In this document: positions 4,906 to 8,866 of the stretch, piece by piece
How positions within the stretch are numbered: position 1 is the first letter of the stretch
Layout: each line of letters begins with the position of its first letter
Assembly (NCBI GenBank): GCA_947175045.1
Contig: CAMWLH010000064.1
Coordinates: 1 to 8,866, forward strand
Origin: an uncultured Clostridia bacterium
GTDB lineage: Bacteria > Bacillota > Clostridia > Oscillospirales > Ruminococcaceae
Length of the DNA: 8,866 nucleotides
Reading direction: 5' to 3'
The notes under the pieces: model-generated
What the model saw: the letters and a program-made list of their open reading frames with translations, nothing else
The model's database searches: none
What the model was told of the DNA's origin: nothing
Translations under genes and position numbers: made by a program

Positions 4906-5577
4906 ATGAGCATAGAGGAGCAATTCAATATCATCGCGCGGGAATACGACGTCAACCGTCGGAAATTCATACCCTGCTTTGAGGATTTTTATCAAAGCAC
5001 AACGGATTTTATAGCGGCGAATATCACCGCGCCCGCGCGGGTTCTTGATCTTGGCGCGGGAACGGGGCTGCTTACCCAATTCTGGTACAGGCATTTTCCC
5101 GACAGCGAGTATCTGCTTGTGGATATCGCCGACGAAATGCTTAATGTCGCGCGCAAAAGGTTCGCGGGAGCGGGCAATGTGTCTTTTCGGCTGACGGATT
5201 TTACCGAGGTGCTCCCCGAGGGGAGGTTTGATGTAGTCGCTTCGGCTCTGTCCGTTCACCATCTGGAAGACCCCGAAAAATCAAAGCTGTTCGCAGGGAT
5301 TTACAATAAACTGCCCGAGGGCGGGCTTTTCGTGAACTACGATCAATTCTGCGCGGGCGAGCCCGTGATGAACAAATGGTTCGACTCCTGCTGGGAAAAC
5401 AGTCTGCCGCAAAGGGGGCTTACCGAGCATGACATAGAGCTCTGGCGGGAGCGCCGCAGGCTGGACAGAGAGTGCTCCGTCGAGGATGAGATTGAAATGC
5501 TGCGCGGCTGCGGATTTAAAACAGTAAAGTGCGTTTATTCATACCAAAAATTTTCGGTTATCGCCGCAATCAGATAG
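4906..5577 (+). CDS. Class I SAM-dependent methyltransferase
   Basis: A 223-aa Rossmann-fold methyltransferase. Motif I VLDLGAGTGLLTQFW (46-60) binds SAM. The acidic residue at the end of strand 2 is in LLVDIADEML (70-79). A DFTEVLPEGRFDVVASALSVHHLED stretch (98-122) covers motifs II-III, and PEGGLFVNYDQ (137-147) follows. GFKTVKCVYSYQKFSVIAA is the usual C-terminal strand pair. The N-terminal IAREYDVNRRKFIPCFEDFY is the family's lid region. This type often methylates small molecules; the substrate cannot be read. GGGAGA precedes ATG 4906. It is packed between the DUF1963 gene and the unknown 188-aa gene. Confidence 0.92.
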   Translation: MSIEEQFNIIAREYDVNRRKFIPCFEDFYQSTTDFIAANITAPARVLDLGAGTGLLTQFWYRHFPDSEYLLVDIADEMLNVARKRFAGAGNVSFRLTDFTEVLPEGRFDVVASALSVHHLEDPEKSKLFAGIYNKLPEGGLFVNYDQFCAGEPVMNKWFDSCWENSLPQRGLTEHDIELWRERRRLDRECSVEDEIEMLRGCGFKTVKCVYSYQKFSVIAAIR

Positions 5578-5602
5578 CGTTCGGCAGTAAACGGGGGGAG
5601 AT

Positions 5603-6169
5603 ATGGGAAAGCAGATCAACTATTGGCTGGAATTTGACAGCTTTGTGCTTGCGGCACAAAGGGCGCTGGAGCTCGGCTGCACTATCGTAAGAGAAGACCT
5701 GGACGAAAAGGACTGCAAAGTCACCGAGAGCCGTGATATCGGCATTGTTACCGATGACAACCGAGCCTGCTACTTCTTCCACCTGCCGGAAGCGGGCGAT
5801 ATCTCAATCAAGAAATACGACTGCGGCTATCGGCTGGATCGAGGTTTCAACGAATGTGAAAACTCCGTTATCGAAGCCGGTTTCTCCCGAATACCGACCG
5901 ACAGCAGGGAAATATTCCGTGCGCGTCTGTATCTCACAACGGGGTATTATGACGGCAATAATACGTTCATTTACAGACCCGACTGCATAGTAAAGGTGTA
6001 TAACTCGCTTGCGAGATATGTTAAAAAACTCGCTCCCTATACCGAGCTTACGGGCAGCTATATAAGCATGAGAGAGGAAAACTACGGTCAGCGGGTCGAG
6101 TATAAACACAAGGAGTATATTTCGCCGTACTGTCTTAAGCTTATGGACGAGGGGTATTCGTTAAAATAA
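5603..6169 (+). CDS. Uncharacterised 188-aa protein
   Basis: I do not recognise a named domain. The protein starts MGKQINYWLEFDSFVLAAQRALELG, with no signal peptide or membrane segment, and is rich in Tyr and charged residues. A YFFHLPEAGDISIKKY strand region (57-72), NSVIEAGFSRI (87-97), RARLYLTTGYYD (106-117) and KVYNSLARYVKKLAPYTEL (131-149) look like conserved globular segments. GGGGGGAGA lies 1-2 nt from ATG 5603. The gap to the methyltransferase is 25 bp, so it is probably in the same operon. No motif ties it to thiamin. Its position before the thiW leader may be incidental. Confidence 0.8.
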   Translation: MGKQINYWLEFDSFVLAAQRALELGCTIVREDLDEKDCKVTESRDIGIVTDDNRACYFFHLPEAGDISIKKYDCGYRLDRGFNECENSVIEAGFSRIPTDSREIFRARLYLTTGYYDGNNTFIYRPDCIVKVYNSLARYVKKLAPYTELTGSYISMREENYGQRVEYKHKEYISPYCLKLMDEGYSLK

Positions 6170-6359
6170 CAAGGTAACATCGGAGGATAACTCCGTTACA
6201 CCTCGGGCGGGGAGCGCCGTTTCGGGGATATTTTCAGCGAGGGAACGCGTGTTTCGCGGTGAGAGGATACTTCGGAGTATCGACCGGCGGACGGGCAAGC
6301 CCTGACCGTAACGCATTGCGCGGCGCTGAAAATACCGCCGCGCGGAAAGAGGTATCATT
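6170..6359 (+). promoter_or_regulatory. Structured 190-nt leader of thiW, partial THI-box likeness
   Basis: No coding frame fits here. An 11-bp perfect stem pairs 6229-6239 with 6324-6334 and encloses 84 nt. Inside are hairpin CGCG/CGCG (6246-6258), then GTGAGAG (6259-6265), hairpin GATACT/AGTATC (6266-6281) and GACC. This order matches the 5' half of a TPP aptamer (P1, P3, UGAGAG, P3a, ACC). The 3' half (GAACCTG, GTAGGGA) is absent and replaced by GGGCAAGCCC (6293-6302) and CCGTAACGC. A second stem, 6318-6325 with 6336-6343, overlaps the 3' strand of the closing stem and could compete with it. A further hairpin lies at 6174-6199. I see no promoter or intrinsic terminator, so translational control is more likely than attenuation. 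Riboswitch identity is inference. Confidence 0.5.
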
Positions 6360-6899
6360 GTGAAAACCAACATCAAAAAGCTATGCATGGCGGCGTTCCT
6401 TACGGCGCTGGCGGTCGTGGGGTCACTGTTCTCGTTCCCGTTTCTCGGGGCGAAATGCAGTCCCGTCCAGCATCTTGTGAATATCGTCGCGGGAGTGTAT
6501 CTGGGTCCGTGGTGGGCGCTGGGGAGCGCGTTCTGCGCAAGTCTTATCCGCAACATCTTCGGGCTCGGCTCTCTTATGGCGTTCCCCGGGTCTATGGTGG
6601 GAGCGTTCCTGTCGGGGGTCATGTTTCATTGGGTATTCAAGAAAAAATCCCTTGCGGTAAGGCTTCCGTTCGCGTATATCGGGGAGCTTTTCGGAACATC
6701 GGTCATCGGCGGAACGCTGTCGTTCCCCATCGCCTACCTGCTGATGAACAACACCGCCGCAACGCTGTTCGGCTTTGTGTTCCCCTTTTTCGCGTCAAGC
6801 GTGGTGGGAACGGTCATTGCGGCGGTTCTGGTAACGGGAATGAAGCGGGTAAAGGCTCTGGATTCCTTCTTTGGCGAAGACAAGGTACATACGGGATAA
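6360..6899 (+). CDS. thiW: ThiW, thiazole-specific ECF transporter S component
   Basis: A 179-aa integral membrane protein with about five or six hydrophobic segments. The ThiW signature is clear: GAKCSPVQHLVNIVAGVYLGPWWAL (30-54), SLIRNIFGLGSLMAFPGSMVGAFLSG (61-86) and ELFGTSVIGGTLSFPIAYLLM (109-129). S components bind the vitamin precursor (hydroxyethylthiazole for ThiW, by genome-context prediction in the literature). They work with a shared EcfA/EcfA'/EcfT module, which is not in this window. The start is GTG 6360, with AGAGG about 7 nt upstream. It follows a structured leader and is 13 bp from thiM, whose kinase traps the imported thiazole. Confidence 0.93.
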   Translation: MKTNIKKLCMAAFLTALAVVGSLFSFPFLGAKCSPVQHLVNIVAGVYLGPWWALGSAFCASLIRNIFGLGSLMAFPGSMVGAFLSGVMFHWVFKKKSLAVRLPFAYIGELFGTSVIGGTLSFPIAYLLMNNTAATLFGFVFPFFASSVVGTVIAAVLVTGMKRVKALDSFFGEDKVHTG

Positions 6900-6912
6900 C
6901 GGGGGGAGATAA

Positions 6913-7710
6913 TTGGACGAGAATTTCATATCCGCAATAACGGCAATGAGAGAAAAGCGCCCACTGGTTCACTGCATAACCAACTACGTCACCGCGGGGG
7001 ACACGGCGAATATGCTGCTGGCGGCGGGAGCCTCCCCTATAATGGCAGACGATCCCGCCGAGACCTCGGAAATCTCCGCCCGCGCGGACGCCCTTGTGCT
7101 GAATATGGGAACGCTGTCCGAGCGGCATATCGAGGCAATGCTGAAAGCGGGAGCGTCCGCCAACCAAAAGGGCATTCCAATTGTGCTCGACCCCGTGGGG
7201 GTGCACCTGTCGGAATTTCGCCGTGCCGCGGCGCTTAAGATAATTACCGAGATAAATATTACAATCCTGCGCGGAAATATCTCCGAGATTTTATTTATGG
7301 GCGGTATCCCCGTGGAGTCGCGCGGCGTGGACAGCGTAAACGAGCGCGAAAGCGGTCTTGATCTCACAGCCGCCGCGGAGGTCGCCCAAAGATATAACTG
7401 CGTATGCTGCGTGACCGGCGAAAAGGATATCGTAACCGACGGCTGCGAAGCGGCAAGGCTGCTGAACGGCTGCACGGCGCTTAAACGGGTAACGGGCGCG
7501 GGCGATATGACTTCCGCGCTTATCGCAGCGTTCGCGGCGGTGAGCAAGCCCTTTTCGGCAGCGGTCTGCGGCACGGCTTTTATGGGAATATGCGGCGAGC
7601 TTTCGGAATACGCCCCCGAATGCCGCTATATGGGCAGCTTCCGCGCGGGGCTTTTCGACAAGGCGGGAATGAGCGCTGAAGAGCTCGCCGCTCATATAAG
7701 GAGAGAATAA
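6913..7710 (+). CDS. thiM: Hydroxyethylthiazole kinase ThiM
   Basis: A 265-aa ribokinase-superfamily enzyme that phosphorylates 4-methyl-5-hydroxyethylthiazole. Family motifs are REKRPLVHCITNYVTAGDTAN (13-33), GASPIMADDPAE (39-50), LVLNMGTLS (61-69), IPIVLDPVGV (88-97), ILRGNISEI (118-126), CVTGEKDIVTDG (166-177) and RVTGAGDMTSALIAAF (192-207). The last carries Asp198 where many ThiM proteins have Cys (GTGC), so the site looks like a canonical ribokinase GAGD. The start is TTG 6913, supported by GGGGGGAG 4 nt upstream and by the family N-terminus; the next ATG (6946) would cut conserved sequence only slightly and lacks an SD. It forms a tight thiW-thiM-thiE unit. Confidence 0.95.
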   Translation: MDENFISAITAMREKRPLVHCITNYVTAGDTANMLLAAGASPIMADDPAETSEISARADALVLNMGTLSERHIEAMLKAGASANQKGIPIVLDPVGVHLSEFRRAAALKIITEINITILRGNISEILFMGGIPVESRGVDSVNERESGLDLTAAAEVAQRYNCVCCVTGEKDIVTDGCEAARLLNGCTALKRVTGAGDMTSALIAAFAAVSKPFSAAVCGTAFMGICGELSEYAPECRYMGSFRAGLFDKAGMSAEELAAHIRRE

Positions 7711-7711
7711 A

Positions 7712-8338
7712 ATGCGAAATATAGACTATACTCTGTACCTTGTGACGGACAGGGAGCTTATGTCCTGCCCGACCGTCGAGGAGTCCGTGGAACGCGCCGT
7801 CGGGGGCGGGGCAAGCGTGGTTCAGCTGCGCGAAAAGAGCTGCTCCTCGCGGGAATTTTACGAGCTGGCGGTCAGAGTAAAAAGGATCACCGCCGCTCTG
7901 AACGTTCCGCTTATCATCAATGACAGAATAGACATCTGCCTTGCGGCGGACGCGGACGGAGTTCACCTCGGGCAGAAGGATATACCCTGCGCCGCCGCGC
8001 GGAAAATTCTGGGCGGAGACAAAATAATAGGAGTTTCCGCCGCGCTCCCCGAGGAGGCAAGGCGGGCGGAGCTCGACGGCGCGGACTACCTGGGAGTGGG
8101 CGCGGTCTTTTCCACCTCCACCAAATCCGACACTCGCCCCGTAACTCCCGAAATTATAAGGCAGATACGCGCCGCCGTGAGCATTCCCTTTGTGGCTATT
8201 GGCGGGATAAACAAAGGCAATATCTCACAGCTTTGCGGCTTGGGGATAAACGGCGCGGCGGTGGTTTCGGCAGTCGTCGCGCAAAAGGATATCGAAGCAG
8301 CCGCGCGGGAAATGCGGGCGGCTGCGGAAAAACTGTAA
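7712..8338 (+). CDS. thiE: Thiamin phosphate synthase ThiE
   Basis: A 208-aa TIM-barrel enzyme that joins HMP-PP (from ThiD) to thiazole phosphate (from ThiM), giving thiamin phosphate. Visible active-site segments are LYLVTDRE (8-15), VVQLREK (36-42), LIINDR (67-72), DGVHLGQKD (82-90), IIGVSA (105-110), YLGVGAVFSTSTKSD (126-140) with the STSTK phosphate loop, VAIGGIN (161-167) and GAAVVSAVVA (181-190). The Asp and Lys ligands expected for the Mg-pyrophosphate are present. ATG 7712 is one base after the thiM stop, with AGGAGA inside the thiM tail, so translation is coupled. A terminator follows directly. No thiL or thiN for the final step is seen here. Confidence 0.96.
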   Translation: MRNIDYTLYLVTDRELMSCPTVEESVERAVGGGASVVQLREKSCSSREFYELAVRVKRITAALNVPLIINDRIDICLAADADGVHLGQKDIPCAAARKILGGDKIIGVSAALPEEARRAELDGADYLGVGAVFSTSTKSDTRPVTPEIIRQIRAAVSIPFVAIGGINKGNISQLCGLGINGAAVVSAVVAQKDIEAAAREMRAAAEKL

Positions 8339-8343
8339 AGAAA

Positions 8344-8369
8344 ATCGGCGGGAGCACCGCCGATCTTTT
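8344..8369. terminator. Bidirectional intrinsic terminator between thiE and a convergent gene
   Basis: ATCGGCGG (8344-8351) pairs with CCGCCGAT (8357-8364) over loop GAGCA. CTTTT follows on the plus strand; on the minus strand the stem is followed by TTTCTTT. It sits 5 bp after the thiE stop and 3 bp after the minus-strand stop at 8368, serving both genes. Confidence 0.87.
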
Positions 8370-8866
8370 ATTCTTCTGATGTGTTTACAATATCGCTTTG
8401 AAGTGTCTCACCTTCCTCGGTAGATATCGTATCGATAGTTTGAATATTATCTGAGCTGTCTTGCGGAAGCTCCGCGCCGTAATACGAATAGATATTATCG
8501 ACCTTAGAGATCGTCCCGTCGCTGTTGAGAGTATATCCGGTATAGGCACCGACAGAGGAAGCAAACTCATAATTCAGCGCAAGCAAAATAACATCCGTAC
8601 CATCCTCGCCTAATCCCGCAAGTCTTACCGGCGTATATTCCTGCAACTTGATCTGATCCAAAAGTATCTCCGCCGAATTTTCAATATATTCTTCAAGGGA
8701 AACCTTATTCTCCCCAAGCTCGTTCCAGCTATCGGTAAAGGCTGCGGCATAATCATATCCACACAGTTCTATCCGACCGTCCTCGATATGAATGTAGCTG
8801 TCGTCATTATTTGACAAATAATACCCATTGTCAAGTACAATATCTGCCGCAGCGGCGATAGTGTCC
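8368..8866 (-). CDS. Uncharacterised acidic protein, C-terminal part, runs off the window
   Basis: The frame is open for 165 residues from the window edge; the N-terminus is missing. The TTG at 8817 is probably not the start, because sensible sequence (DTIAAAADIVLDNGYYLSN) continues upstream of it in frame. The visible part has YIHIEDGRIELCGYDY, a helix around SLEEYIENSAEILLDQIKL, strands in TPVRLAGLGEDGTDVILLAL and YTGYTLNSDGTISKVDNIYSYY. The last 35 residues are a low-complexity Asp/Glu/Ser/Thr tail. No membrane segment lies in this part. The style suggests a secreted or lipid-anchored protein with the anchor beyond the edge, but this is inference. It is convergent with thiE and shares its terminator. 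Confidence 0.75.
   Translation of the reverse strand, partial: DTIAAAADIVLDNGYYLSNNDDSYIHIEDGRIELCGYDYAAAFTDSWNELGENKVSLEEYIENSAEILLDQIKLQEYTPVRLAGLGEDGTDVILLALNYEFASSVGAYTGYTLNSDGTISKVDNIYSYYGAELPQDSSDNIQTIDTISTEEGETLQSDIVNTSEE

Noticed and set aside
4135..5262. Long minus-strand open frame (375 codons) opposite the DUF1963 and methyltransferase genes
   Set aside because: It lies antisense to two genes with clear family motifs, has no SD, and its translation is low-complexity (Ile/Lys/Arg/Val-rich) as expected from a shadow of GC-biased codons.
6170..6359. Ordinary, complete TPP riboswitch before thiW
   Set aside because: The invariant 3' elements GAACCTG and GTAGGGA are absent, so I describe it only as a partial or variant THI-like leader.
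6383..6940. Plus-strand open frame overlapping thiW in another frame, and minus-strand frames across thiW, thiM and thiE
   Set aside because: They overlap recognisable thi genes fully, show no motif, and reflect the high third-position GC of the real genes.
1..8866. CRISPR arrays, tRNA or rRNA genes, insertion sequences, prophage genes, attachment sites
   Set aside because: No regularly spaced repeats, tRNA-like cloverleaf, transposase or integrase motifs, or terminal inverted repeats were seen on either strand.

Overview
The window looks like chromosome of a moderate-GC Firmicute, most likely a gut-type Clostridia (Oscillospiraceae/Ruminococcaceae-like). The reasons are strong AGGAGG-type ribosome binding sites, near-consensus sigma-A promoters, a PadR-DUF1700 pair, a TPP riboswitch and an ECF-type vitamin transporter subunit (ThiW). 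The lineage is inferred from gene content and style only.

Left part (1-3004) is a run of small regulatory genes. A PadR repressor and the start of a DUF1700 membrane-associated protein lie on the minus strand. They are driven by two near-identical 30-bp promoter/operator units. Upstream is a minus-strand XRE-type repressor with its own terminator. Divergent from it, across a long perfect palindrome, is a plus-strand protein joining an AbrB-type antitoxin-like domain to a RelE/ParE-like toxin domain. Next comes a two-gene unit: an XRE HTH fused to a VOC/glyoxalase domain, overlapped by a small zinc-ribbon protein.

Right part (3063-8338) is a thiamin salvage locus on the plus strand. A consensus promoter leads into a TPP riboswitch and an intrinsic terminator, then thiD (HMP kinase). 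After a possible 38-aa ORF come three genes with no recognised thiamin role: a DUF1963/YwqG-like protein, a SAM methyltransferase and an unknown 188-aa protein. A 190-nt structured leader then precedes thiW, thiM and thiE. ThiD makes HMP-PP, ThiW imports the thiazole precursor, ThiM phosphorylates it, and ThiE joins the two halves into thiamin phosphate. No thiC or thiG is seen here. The locus ends at a bidirectional terminator shared with a convergent, partial minus-strand gene of unknown function (8368 to the window end).

The most interesting items are: the thiW leader, which has the 5' half of a THI box (UGAGAG plus P3a) inside a perfect 11-bp closing stem but lacks the usual 3' half; the AbrB-RelE single-chain toxin-antitoxin-like protein; the HTH-VOC plus zinc-ribbon pair; the duplicated PadR promoter/operator; and the 28-bp-stem palindrome between the XRE and AbrB-RelE genes.
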